Origin: Streptomyces sp. NBC_01454
GTDB taxonomy: Bacteria > Actinomycetota > Actinomycetes > Streptomycetales > Streptomycetaceae
Direction of reading: 5' to 3'
DNA length: 64,000 nucleotides
Assembly (NCBI RefSeq): GCF_036227565.1
Contig: NZ_CP109460.1
Location: forward strand, 1,736,001 to 1,800,000
A program made the translations under genes and the position numbers. Below are positions 51,639-60,273 of this stretch, piece after piece (positions within the stretch are counted from its first letter, which is position 1; every line of letters starts with the position of its first letter). Under the pieces are notes generated by a model. It did no database searches, was not told where the DNA came from, and saw nothing but the letters and a program-made list of their open reading frames with translations.

Positions 51639-53267
51639 ATGGACGACATGACAATTCCGGTGCTGGTGGTGGGCGGCGGGCCCGTCGGCCTGTCCACCGC
51701 GATGTTCCTGGGCCGCCACGGCGTGCCCACCCTGCTCGTCGAGAAGCGCGAGGCCACCTCGCTGCTGCCCCGGGCGCCCGGTCTGCAGGCGCGGACCATG
51801 GAGCTGTTCCGCGCGGCGGGGTGCGAGAAGGAGGTGCGTGCCCTGGAGAAGGGCGACTCGCACCCGTACTTCGAGGGCGGGATCATCCAGACCTCCACGT
51901 TCGCGCGGATCGACGAGGCGGTCACCCTGGAGGCGCCGTCGCTGGACGGCCCGCTGGTCAGCCCGGAACGGGTGATGGGCTGCGGGCAGGACCGCTACGA
52001 GAAGGTGCTCGTCGCCAAGGCCGAGGAGGCCGGCTGCGAGGTGCGGTTCGGCACCCGGCTGACGTCGCTGACGCAGGACGGGGACGGCGTCACGGCCGTG
52101 GTGAGCGGCCCGGACCGGGCGCCGTACACGATCCGCGCGCAGTACGTCGTGGCGGCCGACGGGGCGAGCAGCTTCGTCCGCCGCGAGCTGGGCGTGGAGC
52201 GCTCCGGGCGCGGCACCGTCTTCCACGCGCTGAGCATCTACTTCCGCGCGCCGGAGCTGGCGGGGCTGCTCAAGGGGCGCAAGTTCATCCTCTGTTACGC
52301 GACGGCCGCCCGCGGCTCGCTGATGAGCCTGTCCCGGCTGCACGGCTGCGACCCGTGGCTGGCGACCCCCCTGTACTTCCCCGACAAGGGCGAGAAACCG
52401 GAGGACTTCACCGACGAGCGCTGTGTGGACATCATCCGCACGGCCGCCGGGCGCGAGGACCTCGAAGTCGAGATCGTGTGGAAGGTGCCGTGGCAGGGCG
52501 CGCAACTGGTGGCCGAGCGCTTCCGCGTCCAGCGGGTGTTCCTCGCCGGCGACGCGGCACACGTCCACCCGCCGGCGGGCGGCTTCGGCGCCAACACCGG
52601 CATCCACGACGCACACAACCTGGCGTGGAAGCTGGCCGGCGTGCTGCACGGGTGGGCGGGCCCGGACCTGCTGGACACCTACGAAGCGGAGCGGCACCGG
52701 GTCGGTGAGGCGATGGCCGAACAGGCCATGATCCGCAACCGCATCCGCCACGGGTACGCCGATGACGCGACCCGGGCCGCCATGGTCGACGACATCATCA
52801 TCACCCTCGGCTACCGCTACCACTCCACGGCGGTCCCCGGCGGCGACCCGGACGCGCCCGCCCTCTCCCCCGGGCTCGACCTGTCCGGCCGGCCCGGTAC
52901 CCGGGCGCCGCACCTGTGGCTCGACCGGGACGGCGAACGGATCTCCACCATCGACCTGTTCTGGGACAGCTATGTGCTGCTGACCGGGGCGCGGGGCGGG
53001 CGGTGGGCCGAGGCGGCGGAACGCGCGGCCAAGCAGCTCGGCGTGCCGCTGCGCCACCATGTGGTGGACGGGACCGGTGAGCTGCGGCCGCTCGGCCGGC
53101 CCTGGGCGCCGGCGTACGGGGTGACGGACGGCGGGGCGGTGCTGGTGCGGCCGGACGCCTGTGTGGCCTGGCGGGCCCCGGAGCCGGTGGACGATCCCGA
53201 CACGGTGCTGGGGGGCGCCCTGGCCCGGGCCGCCGGGTTCGCCGGGCCGGCCGGGGAGGCGCGATGA
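51639..53267 (+). CDS. Aromatic polyketide FAD hydroxylase (PgaE/RdmE/MtmOIV-type)
   Basis: A 542-residue three-domain flavoprotein. The FAD-binding N-terminus is VLVVGGGPVGLSTAMFLGRHGVPTLLVEKRE, followed by the marker RAPGLQARTMELFRAAG, the DG motif YVVAADGASSFVRRELGV and GDAAHVHPPAGGFGANTGIHDAHNLAWKLA (about residues 304-333). A thioredoxin-like C-terminal domain (about 420-542) completes it. This group hydroxylates polycyclic polyketides or performs Baeyer-Villiger cleavage; in xanthone-forming pathways such an enzyme opens a ring. ATG 51639 has GAGGGA. It overlaps the next methyltransferase gene (ATGA). Confidence 0.92.
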   Translation: MDDMTIPVLVVGGGPVGLSTAMFLGRHGVPTLLVEKREATSLLPRAPGLQARTMELFRAAGCEKEVRALEKGDSHPYFEGGIIQTSTFARIDEAVTLEAPSLDGPLVSPERVMGCGQDRYEKVLVAKAEEAGCEVRFGTRLTSLTQDGDGVTAVVSGPDRAPYTIRAQYVVAADGASSFVRRELGVERSGRGTVFHALSIYFRAPELAGLLKGRKFILCYATAARGSLMSLSRLHGCDPWLATPLYFPDKGEKPEDFTDERCVDIIRTAAGREDLEVEIVWKVPWQGAQLVAERFRVQRVFLAGDAAHVHPPAGGFGANTGIHDAHNLAWKLAGVLHGWAGPDLLDTYEAERHRVGEAMAEQAMIRNRIRHGYADDATRAAMVDDIIITLGYRYHSTAVPGGDPDAPALSPGLDLSGRPGTRAPHLWLDRDGERISTIDLFWDSYVLLTGARGGRWAEAAERAAKQLGVPLRHHVVDGTGELRPLGRPWAPAYGVTDGGAVLVRPDACVAWRAPEPVDDPDTVLGGALARAAGFAGPAGEAR

Positions 53268-54280
53268 GCGCGGCGTTCGGGGCCGGCTCGCTGCTGGAGA
53301 CGGCGATGTCCTTCCAGCGGGCGAAGCTCCTGCTGACCGGTCTGGAGCTCGGGCTCTTCGATCTGCTGGCCGGCGGGCCCGCCGAGGAGGAGACCCTCGG
53401 GGAACGGCTCGGTCTGCACCCGCGCGGCACGGGTGACTTCCTGGCCGCGCTGGCCGAGGCGGGGGTGCTGGTCCGCGAGGGGAGCCGCTACCGCAACGGC
53501 GCGGCGGCGGCGCAGTTCCTGGTCCGCGGCGAACCGGCCTTCCTGGGCGGCTTCCTGCACGTCGCCGACGAGGTGATGTATCCGGCGTGGGGGCGCCTCG
53601 CCGACGCGCTGCGCACCGGTGCGCCGCAGGCCGCGACGTACTCCCGGCCCGACATGTTCGGGGAGTTGTACGAGGACGACGCCAAGCGGTCGGCCTTCGT
53701 GCGCATGGCGGAGGACGCCAGCCGCCCGCTGATCCCGGCGCTGGCCAAGGGCTTCGACTGGGCCGCGCGCGGTGCGGTGCTGGAACTGGGCGGCTGCCGG
53801 GGGAACGTGGCGGCGGGGCTGGTCGCGGCGCACCCGCACCTGGAGGCGACCGTACTGGATCTCCCGCAGCTCAGGCCGGAGTTCGACGCCCACATGCGCG
53901 CCCTGGGCACGACGCGCCGGGTGCGGTTCCACGCGGCCGACTTCTTCACCGACGACCTGCCCGCGTCCGAGGTGGTCATGATCGGGCACTGCCTGGTCGA
54001 CTGGACGGACGACCAGCGGCGGGCTCTCCTCGCCCGCGTCCTTCCCGCGGTGCGGCCCGGCGGCGCCTTCCTCATCTGGGACCCGATGATCGTCCCCGGC
54101 GACGAGAGCGCTCTGCGCAATCTGGTGCGCAGCCTCAACATGCAGCTGATGACGCCGCACGGGGCGAACTACCGGCTGGACGACCTCACCGGCTGGCTTC
54201 GGGAGGCGGGGTTCGGCGAGGTCCGGCACGAGGCGCTGGGCCAGGACGTGACCCTGGTGACGGCGGTCCGGCCGGAGTGA
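53264..54280 (+). CDS. SAM-dependent methyltransferase-like protein, copy 3 (no catalytic His)
   Basis: A 338-residue methyltransferase-fold protein: FQRAKLLLTGLELGLFDLLAGG, HPRGTGDFLAALAEAGVLV, motif I VLELGGCRGNVAAGLVAAHPH. The site LHDW is LVDW (MIGHCLVDWTDDQRR), so the usual catalytic base is replaced by Val. Loss of this His is tolerated in some anthracycline-type methyltransferases (DnrK) and non-methylating relatives (RdmB), so either chemistry is possible. It is coupled to the FAD hydroxylase by a 4-bp overlap and ends at a strong hairpin. Confidence 0.87.
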   Translation: MSAAFGAGSLLETAMSFQRAKLLLTGLELGLFDLLAGGPAEEETLGERLGLHPRGTGDFLAALAEAGVLVREGSRYRNGAAAAQFLVRGEPAFLGGFLHVADEVMYPAWGRLADALRTGAPQAATYSRPDMFGELYEDDAKRSAFVRMAEDASRPLIPALAKGFDWAARGAVLELGGCRGNVAAGLVAAHPHLEATVLDLPQLRPEFDAHMRALGTTRRVRFHAADFFTDDLPASEVVMIGHCLVDWTDDQRRALLARVLPAVRPGGAFLIWDPMIVPGDESALRNLVRSLNMQLMTPHGANYRLDDLTGWLREAGFGEVRHEALGQDVTLVTAVRPE

Positions 54281-54301
54281 GAGCGGGCCGCGGCACACGT
54301 A

Positions 54302-54341
54302 CGTCCGTCCCCGCCTCCGCAGACGGTGGCGGGGACGGACG
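54302..54341. terminator. Terminator between convergent arms
   Basis: A perfect 14-bp stem (CGTCCGTCCCCGCC / GGCGGGGACGGACG) with a 12-nt loop, 22 bp after the methyltransferase stop. A second, imperfect GC-rich repeat lies between it and the end of the DUF1772 gene. Confidence 0.8.
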
Positions 54342-54424
54342 GGTGCCCCGCCACTGCCGGCAGGACACGTGACGGGGCCGCCGGCCCTGCCACCCGGCCG
54401 CGGGGTGGCACGGCTGGCGGCCCG

Positions 54425-54880
54425 TCAGAGCAGGGCGAGTCCGGCGGCGTTGAGGGCGGCGGCCGCGACGGCCAGCACGGTGCGCAGCAGGTGCCAGCGC
54501 CGCCACAGCGGCCGGGGGTCACGCCAGTCGGCGGGCACCGCCCCGGGGTCGATCCCTTTCACCCGGCGGTTGATCGGCACGTTCCCGAAGTGCGACACCA
54601 CCGACACCAGCAGCAGGAGCACCGCGGCGGCGGCGAACACCGGCCGCCCCCGCCCGCCGGCCGGCGCCGCGAGGGCCGCGTCGGCGGCGAACGAGCCGAG
54701 GACGATCACCGGCATCGTCGGGTCCCAGTTGCGGCCGAGCAGCTGGTGCGTGTGGACATACCGGTCCGGTGGCATGGCGCGGAGCGCGGGCAGCACGCTC
54801 AGCGCCACCGCGAACAGCACCCCGGCGACCAGACCGCTGGTCACGCACACCCCCGCGGCGAGGACGGCGGGCCCGTTCAC
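54425..54880 (-). CDS. Anthrone oxygenase-like DUF1772 membrane protein, second copy
   Basis: A 151-residue four-helix membrane protein, paralogue of 30030-30491: MPPDRYVHTHQLLGRNWDPTMPV matches the first copy's PPRRYVHAHAFFATRYDPFMPV, and VSHFGNVPINRRVKGIDPGAVP holds the family motif. It is the last gene of the leftward halogenase operon. The GTG start overlaps the LLM oxidoreductase stop. Two copies suggest two anthrone/quinol oxidations, or a heteromeric enzyme. Confidence 0.8.
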   Translation of the reverse strand: MNGPAVLAAGVCVTSGLVAGVLFAVALSVLPALRAMPPDRYVHTHQLLGRNWDPTMPVIVLGSFAADAALAAPAGGRGRPVFAAAAVLLLLVSVVSHFGNVPINRRVKGIDPGAVPADWRDPRPLWRRWHLLRTVLAVAAAALNAAGLALL

Positions 54881-55734
54881 CGCACCGCCCCGGCCACCAG
54901 GTCCACCTGCTCCGGGCCGGCCGAACAGGGGAACAGGACGACCTCGTCGCACCCGGCGTCCGCATAACCGGCCAGGACCTCCGGCAGCCGGCGCTCGTCG
55001 GTGACGGCCCGTGCGGCCGCCTGCCGGGCCTTCGTGCCGATGTAGGCGTAGTAGGAGTGCAGGTACTCCTGCGCCTGCCGCCGGCCGTCCGGGCCGAGGG
55101 AGACGTAGCACAGCGACACCACCCGAGGAGGCTCCGTCCGTCCCTCCCGCACCCACGCCTGCCGGACCCGGTCGACCAGCTCGCGGTAGGCGGTGCCCGA
55201 ACTGCCCCCGGAGATCCAGCCGGAGCCGTACCGGGCGGCCCGCCGCATCGCCGCCGGCGAGTGGCCGCCGAACAGCAGCGGCGGCCCGTGGGGGTGCACC
55301 GGCCGGGGGCCGACGCCGGGAACGGGCCCCTCGCCCGCCCACACCGCCCGCAGTTCACGGACGAGGGTGTCCATGCGCCGCCCGCGTTCGCGGAACGGGA
55401 CGCCGGCGGCGAGGAAGTCGTCCTCCCGGTCGCCGACCGCCAGGCCCACCACCAGGCGGCCGCCGCTGAGCCGGTCCACCGTCGCCAGCTGCTTGGCGAG
55501 CGGGGCCGCGCCGCCCCGGCAGGAGCCCAGCAGCACGGTGCTGGCCAGCCGGATGCGGGTGGTCACGGCCGCGGCGGCGGCGAGGGCGGCGAGCGGCTCG
55601 TAGCCGTCGTGGACGGGCCGGTCCACGGCGCACAGGCTGGTGAAGCCCGCCCGGTCGGCGCGGCGGGCGCATTCCAGCAGCGCCGCGCCGGTGACTCCCG
55701 GCACGGTCGTCGGCAGTCCCATCGAGACGTCCAC
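54877..55734 (-). CDS. LLM-class (F420- or flavin-dependent) oxidoreductase
   Basis: A 285-residue luciferase-like TIM-barrel protein: SMGLPTTVPGVTGAALLECARRADRAGF, RIRLASTVLLGSC, KQLATVDRLSGGRLVVGLAVGDREDDFLAAGVPF and PPLLFGGHSPAAMRRAARYGSGW. The LSGGR...GxxVG flavin/F420 segment is intact, unlike the broken relative at 5615. Cofactor F420 or FMN cannot be distinguished by eye. F420-type members reduce quinones or double bonds in polyketide pathways. GTG start, 9 bp after the methyltransferase end upstream. Confidence 0.87.
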   Translation of the reverse strand: MDVSMGLPTTVPGVTGAALLECARRADRAGFTSLCAVDRPVHDGYEPLAALAAAAAVTTRIRLASTVLLGSCRGGAAPLAKQLATVDRLSGGRLVVGLAVGDREDDFLAAGVPFRERGRRMDTLVRELRAVWAGEGPVPGVGPRPVHPHGPPLLFGGHSPAAMRRAARYGSGWISGGSSGTAYRELVDRVRQAWVREGRTEPPRVVSLCYVSLGPDGRRQAQEYLHSYYAYIGTKARQAAARAVTDERRLPEVLAGYADAGCDEVVLFPCSAGPEQVDLVAGAVR

Positions 55735-55743
55735 GCGCCCCCC

Positions 55744-56760
55744 TCAGGTACCGGCGGCCCGGTGGCCCACCACGAGTGTGTTGCCGAGGACGGCCGGCCG
55801 TACGGAGACGTCGCAGAAGCCCGCCTGCGTGAGCCACTCGGCGCACCGGTGCGGCGGGTAGCCGGCACCGGCCGGCGACATCACCAGCATGTGGAGGCTG
55901 CCGATCAGGGCGAGCGGGTCCGGCCGCGCGGTGTCGGGCATGGGGTCGTAGACCACCAGGGCGCCGCCGGGGCGCAGCGACCGGTACGCCGAGCGGATCA
56001 GCGCGGTGCGTTGTGCCTCGGAGAAGTCGGCCAGCACGTGCCCGATGACCACCACGTCGCCGGGCGGCAGGGCATCGGTGAAGAAGTCACCGCCGACGAA
56101 GGAGACGCGGTCGCCGACGCCCGTCCGCGCGGCGTGCTCGGCGACGTCGGGCCCGTTCTGCGGCCGGTCGAAGACCACCCCGCTCAGGTGCGGGTGAGCG
56201 TGCAGCAGCAGCGACACGAGGTTGCCGCGGGCCCCGCCGACATCGGTGACGGAGGTGTGGCGGCTCCAGTCCAGCGCCTCGGCGATACCGGGCGCCAGCG
56301 GGGCGCTGAGGGAGTCCATCATGCCGTGGTACATCCGGCGCCGTTCGGGCCGGTCCAGCATCTCCTCGAAGTCGCCGGTGTTCTGCGGCGCCCCGGTACG
56401 CAGGGCGGACGTCAGCCCTCCCCAGGCGGGGTAGAGGACGGCGTTGGCGCCCTCGAGGAAGCCCCCGTCGTAGTGCGGGCCGCGCACCAGGTGCCGTGCG
56501 GCGACCGGGGCGTTGCGGTAGCCGTCGCCGGTCCTTACCAGCAGGCCGAACGCGGTCAGGGCGGCGAGGAAGTCATCGAGTCCGCGGCCGTGCAGCTCCA
56601 GCTCCTTGCGCAGCTGCTCCTGGGTGCGCGGGCCGTCGGCGAGGACGGTGAACACCCCCAGTTCCAGCGCCGTGAGCAGGATCTTGGCCGTCGCGAACCC
56701 CATTCCCAGGGCGGTGGCCTTTGCCCACTGCGGCGCGTCGGTGCGGTGCCGGTTCGTCAT
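55744..56760 (-). CDS. SAM-dependent methyltransferase-like protein, copy 4 (no catalytic His)
   Basis: A 338-residue methyltransferase-fold protein: GFATAKILLTALELGVFTVLADG, LHGRGLDDFLAALTAFGLLV and motif I VTDVGGARGNLVSLLLHAHPH. The LHDW site reads LADF (VVIGHVLADFSEAQR), so the catalytic His is Ala and the Trp is Phe, a larger change than in copy 3. It is clearly homologous along the whole length with copies 2 and 3. SAM binding seems preserved. A methylation with substrate-assisted catalysis or a non-methylating reaction are both possible. ATGA-coupled to the dehydrogenase upstream. Confidence 0.86.
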   Translation of the reverse strand: MTNRHRTDAPQWAKATALGMGFATAKILLTALELGVFTVLADGPRTQEQLRKELELHGRGLDDFLAALTAFGLLVRTGDGYRNAPVAARHLVRGPHYDGGFLEGANAVLYPAWGGLTSALRTGAPQNTGDFEEMLDRPERRRMYHGMMDSLSAPLAPGIAEALDWSRHTSVTDVGGARGNLVSLLLHAHPHLSGVVFDRPQNGPDVAEHAARTGVGDRVSFVGGDFFTDALPPGDVVVIGHVLADFSEAQRTALIRSAYRSLRPGGALVVYDPMPDTARPDPLALIGSLHMLVMSPAGAGYPPHRCAEWLTQAGFCDVSVRPAVLGNTLVVGHRAAGT

Positions 56761-57638
56761 CGGCGGTTCTCCTTCGACGGGGGCGCGACCTCCACGACGG
56801 CGGCGGCGTCGTCGTCGGCGTGGCCGGCCGCGAGGGCCGATCCGAAGCGGGTGACCGCCTCGTGGCCGAGGGGCAGTTCCATCTGGTAGGCGGCGGCCTG
56901 GTCGAGGGCGAGTTCCAGGTCCTTGTGCATCAGGGCGGTGCGGAAGCCGGCCGGCCGGTAGACCCGGCGCCGCATGAACTCGGCGCGGAAGCCCAGCACG
57001 GGTGAGCGCCAGCCGCTGTGGAGCACGACGTCCAGCAGCAGTTCGCGGTCGAGCCCGGCCGCCTCGGCGAAGGCGGCGGTCTCCGCCAGCCCCGCGGTCT
57101 GGATGCCGAGGAGGAGGTTGAGGGCCAGCTTCAGGGCGCTCGCCCGGCCCGCCCCGCCCAGGTAACGCACTTCCTGGGAGAGCGCGGACAGGACGTCCTC
57201 CACCGTGTCCAGGGCCGCCCGGTCGCCCGAGACGAAGAGCCGCAGCTTTCCCTCGGCCGCCATGGCGGGGTTGCCCATGACGCACGTCTCCAGGCGCCGC
57301 ACCCCGGAGGCGGCGAGACGGGTGGCGGTGGTGCGCGCGTAGGACGGGGAGACCGTGGTGGTGTCGATCAGCACGGTCTGCGGGCGCAGCCGCCAGACCA
57401 GCTCGCCGAACAGCACCTCCTCCACGGCCGGTTCGTCCGCCAGGCTGAGCAGCACCGTGTCGGCGCAGGCGCCGGCCTCCGCGGCGGAGGACGCGAGGAC
57501 CGCGCCCGCCCGCTCCAGGGGTTCGGCCTTCTGACGGGTGCGGTTGTACACCGTCACCGCGTATCCGGCGCCGAGCAGGGCCCGGGCCATGCCCCCGCCC
57601 ATGCCGCCCAGCCCGATCACGGCCACCGGCCCGGTCAC
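56757..57638 (-). CDS. Beta-hydroxyacid dehydrogenase / imine-reductase-like NAD(P) enzyme
   Basis: A 293-residue 6PGDH-superfamily protein. N-terminal Rossmann VAVIGLGGMGGGMARALLGAGYAVTVYNRTR, then LIDTTTVSPSYAR, LETCVMGNPAMAAEGKLRLFVSGD and the catalytic-type Lys/Asn in ASALKLALNLLLG (about residues 165-177), followed by the helical dimerisation domain. Hydroxyisobutyrate dehydrogenase-like and imine reductases share this fold; the retained Lys favours an alcohol/ketone rather than imine substrate. An unusual member for an aromatic polyketide cluster. GTG start. Confidence 0.87.
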   Translation of the reverse strand: MTGPVAVIGLGGMGGGMARALLGAGYAVTVYNRTRQKAEPLERAGAVLASSAAEAGACADTVLLSLADEPAVEEVLFGELVWRLRPQTVLIDTTTVSPSYARTTATRLAASGVRRLETCVMGNPAMAAEGKLRLFVSGDRAALDTVEDVLSALSQEVRYLGGAGRASALKLALNLLLGIQTAGLAETAAFAEAAGLDRELLLDVVLHSGWRSPVLGFRAEFMRRRVYRPAGFRTALMHKDLELALDQAAAYQMELPLGHEAVTRFGSALAAGHADDDAAAVVEVAPPSKENRR

Positions 57639-58024
57639 GCCGCCGGCTCCCCGCTCGGGTGGGTCTCGACGGACAGCTGCGCGAGGCAGCGCATGGTCGC
57701 GTCACGGAAGTAGCCGGTGAAGCCCTCGGTGGTGGAGGTGTCGCGGGGGTGGGCGAGGTAGGGCGCCAGCCGCTCCTCGATGAGGTGGACGCCGCGCTGG
57801 GCGGCCATGTGGCGGGCGATGGCCTGGAAGTCGCCCTCGTAGTGGATGACCCGCACCAGCACGTCGTCGCTGAGGAAGACCGCCGTTCCCAGCAGTCGTC
57901 CGGCGTGGGCGCCCTGCGCGTCGCGGAAGTCCGGGGTGTCCACGCGCCGGAAGCCGGCGAACAGTTCGGCGATCTCGTCCTCGTGGCCGGGCTTGACCCG
58001 GTAGGTGATGGCCGCGTACGGCAT
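57635..58024 (-). CDS. SchA/CurD-like polyketide cluster protein, copy 2
   Basis: A 129-residue paralogue of 40662-41030: YAAITYRVKPGHEDEIAELFAGFRRVDTPDF, LVRVIHYEGDFQAIARHMAAQRGVHLIEERLAPYLAHPRDT, FRDATMRCLAQLSV. The conservation of GxExEIAExFAGFRRV, YEGD and PRDT in both copies marks the likely functional core. Its neighbours are a ketoreductase upstream (one-base-shared TGATG) and the dehydrogenase downstream. A function in post-cyclisation oxidation is suggested for the family but unproven. Confidence 0.85.
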   Translation of the reverse strand: MPYAAITYRVKPGHEDEIAELFAGFRRVDTPDFRDAQGAHAGRLLGTAVFLSDDVLVRVIHYEGDFQAIARHMAAQRGVHLIEERLAPYLAHPRDTSTTEGFTGYFRDATMRCLAQLSVETHPSGEPAA

Positions 58025-58761
58025 CAGATGCCTCCGTCGACGTTGAGGGTGTGGCCGGTGACGTAACGGGAGGTGTCACCGGCCAGGAAGAGGACCGCGC
58101 CGGCGACGTCCTGGGGGCGGCAGATCCGGCCGAGCGCCGTCATGCCGACGATGCGCTCCACGGCGGCCGGCGGCAGGCCGGCCCCCGGTTCGGTTTCGGT
58201 GAGGCCCGGGGCCACGGTGTTGACGCGGATGCCGCGGGAGCCCACCTCCTTGCACAGGGCGCGGGTGAAGCCGATCAGGGCGGCCTTCGAGGCGGTGTAG
58301 TGCACGCCGTTGGACCGGCCGCGCAGGGCGACCGAGGAGCCGACGTTGACGATCGAGGCCCCGTCGGCGAGCAGCCCGAGCGCGGCCCGGGTGACCAGGT
58401 ACGGCGCCGTCACGTTGTGGTCGAACATGCGGTGCCACTCGCCCTCCTCGATGTTCTCGAAGGGCACGGGGCCGTCCACCCCGACGTTGTTGACCAGCAC
58501 GTCGAGCCCGCCCAGGACGTCCCGGCAGACGCCGGCCAGCCGGGTCACGTCGGCGGCGTCGGTCACGTCGCACCGCAGGACCTGCGAGGCGGTGCCCAGC
58601 TCCTTCAGCTCCCGGCGCAGGCTCTCGGCGTCGTCGTCCGGCGAGTGGTGGCAGGTGACGACCCGGGCGCCGGCCCGGGCGAGGGCGAGGACCGTGCAGC
58701 GCCCGATGCCCCGGGTTCCGCCGGTGACCAGTACGCGTTTGCCGGCCAGGTTCTGATCCAC
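58024..58761 (-). CDS. SDR-family ketoreductase, second copy
   Basis: A 245-residue FabG-like [41 protein letters not shown], Ser in NVGSSVALRG, Tyr/Lys in HYTASKAALIG and VTGHTLNVDGGI at the end. It shares the TGGTRGIGR...ALARAG...VVTCH stretch with the reductase at 29232, so the two are recent paralogues. It is the second gene of the halogenase operon. Either one works on the ACP-bound chain and the other on a later ring ketone, or they are redundant. Confidence 0.87.
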   Translation of the reverse strand: MDQNLAGKRVLVTGGTRGIGRCTVLALARAGARVVTCHHSPDDDAESLRRELKELGTASQVLRCDVTDAADVTRLAGVCRDVLGGLDVLVNNVGVDGPVPFENIEEGEWHRMFDHNVTAPYLVTRAALGLLADGASIVNVGSSVALRGRSNGVHYTASKAALIGFTRALCKEVGSRGIRVNTVAPGLTETEPGAGLPPAAVERIVGMTALGRICRPQDVAGAVLFLAGDTSRYVTGHTLNVDGGI

Positions 58762-58840
58762 GTCTGTACCTCCTGGGCACCGCTCGCTGCGGTCGCCGCT
58801 CGGTGGGATGGGCGCTGGGCGGGGCCTTGCCGCGGGCCGC

Positions 58841-60217
58841 TCAGGCGCGCCGTAGCGACAACTGCGGCCGGTAGGACAGATAGAGACCCCCGACGGCCCG
58901 GTCCGGACTCATCGGTGCGGCCTTCAGTTCGTGCTCCTTGTTAAGGTTGGCCAGCGGGTTGGGGTCGCCGCTCTCCGCACCGCCGAGGTGCTGGCGCACC
59001 CTGCGGTAGACGTCCTCGGCGTCCTTGAGGTCGGCGATCCCGGTGATGATGTGGTCGAAGGACGCCTGGAGGTCGAGTGCGTCGCGGTCCTCGGACGACA
59101 GCCGCTGGGCGTTGTAGAAGTGGAACTCCTTGCCGCGGTAGCTCTCGTAGAAGACCGACACCAGGACCAGCAGCCGCTCGTAGGCGGAGCGGTAGACCCC
59201 GTCGAAGAAGGCCCGTGCCTCGCTCTCCTCGACCTCGCCGCGCAGCACCGAGCCGATCGACGCGGCGGCGAGCATGGCACTGTAGGTGGCCAGGTGCACC
59301 CCGGTGGAGAGCAGCGGGTCGAGGAAGCACGCGGCGTCCCCGCAGAGCAGGTAGCCGGGGCCGTGGAAGGCCTCACTGGTGTAGGAGTAGTCCTGCTCGG
59401 TCGTGAAGTCGCTCACCCGCTCCGCGTCCGCGAGCAGTTCGTGCACGACGGGACACCGGCGCAGCGCGTCGGAGTAGACGGCCTCGATGCCGCCCAGCTC
59501 GCGGCGCCGGCGGTTGAAGGTGTCGCGGCCGGTGACCAGTCCGATGCTGGTGGTGCCGTCGTGCAGGGGGATCGCCCAGAACCATCCGTCGGGGACCGAC
59601 GCCACCGTGATCGAGCCGGCCGGGCCCCGGTCCAGGGGCTTGGCGTTCTTCCAGTACGACCAGGTGGCGACGTTGCGGAAGACGGTGTGGAACTTCCGTG
59701 ACCCGAGGTACTTGGTCGCCATGACGCCGCGCCGTCCCGACGCGTCGATCAGGTAGTCGAAGGTGAGGCGGCCGCTCGTGCCGTCCCCGGCCCACCGCGC
59801 CGCCACCGGCCGGTCGCCGTCGAACTCGATCTCCTTGACGGTGACGCCCTCCCGCACGTCCACACCCAGTTCACGGCTGTGGTCGAGCAGCAGCTTGTCG
59901 AAGTCGGCCCGCGTGACCTGCCAGGCGTTGGCGCCGTCCGCGCCCAGCTCGGCGAACCGGACCTCCCACTCGTCCGGACCCCAGCTGAAGTAGGCGCCGC
60001 CCTTGGGCTGGAACCCGAACGCCTCGACCTTGTCCCAGGCCCCGAGCAGTTCGAGGATCGGGCGGCAGGACGGCAGGATCGACTCACCGATGTGGTAGCG
60101 CGGGAAGGTCTCCCGCTCCAGCAGGGTGACCTGCACGCCCTGACGTGCGAGCAGACCGGCCGCCGTCGATCCGGCGGGTCCGCCTCCGATGACCAGAACC
60201 TGGGTCCCAGCGCGCAT
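58841..60217 (-). CDS. Flavin-dependent halogenase
   Basis: A 458-residue FADH2-dependent halogenase. The FAD site VLVIGGGPAGSTAAGLLARQG (about residues 7-27), ETFPRYHIGESILPSC and the diagnostic WxWxIP as DGWFWAIPL (about residue 209) are present, followed by GDAACFLDPLLSTGVHLATYSAMLAA. The FPRYHIGES segment is the phenol/pyrrole-type rather than tryptophan-type pattern, fitting chlorination of an activated aromatic ring. ATG 60217 has GGGGAG. It is the first gene of a seven-gene leftward operon and has a SARP-type repeat 57 bp upstream. A partner flavin reductase is not seen in the window. Confidence 0.92.
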   Translation of the reverse strand: MRAGTQVLVIGGGPAGSTAAGLLARQGVQVTLLERETFPRYHIGESILPSCRPILELLGAWDKVEAFGFQPKGGAYFSWGPDEWEVRFAELGADGANAWQVTRADFDKLLLDHSRELGVDVREGVTVKEIEFDGDRPVAARWAGDGTSGRLTFDYLIDASGRRGVMATKYLGSRKFHTVFRNVATWSYWKNAKPLDRGPAGSITVASVPDGWFWAIPLHDGTTSIGLVTGRDTFNRRRRELGGIEAVYSDALRRCPVVHELLADAERVSDFTTEQDYSYTSEAFHGPGYLLCGDAACFLDPLLSTGVHLATYSAMLAAASIGSVLRGEVEESEARAFFDGVYRSAYERLLVLVSVFYESYRGKEFHFYNAQRLSSEDRDALDLQASFDHIITGIADLKDAEDVYRRVRQHLGGAESGDPNPLANLNKEHELKAAPMSPDRAVGGLYLSYRPQLSLRRA

Positions 60218-60273
60218 GTGCGTCTCCCCTTCCGAGGCTGTGTGCGTCCGGGTGAGAACGTTCCAGTTCCGGG

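Noticed and set aside
54360..54424. Second terminator between the convergent genes at 54.3-54.4 kb
   Set aside because: The GC-rich inverted repeat there is imperfect and the neighbouring perfect 14-bp hairpin already explains termination.
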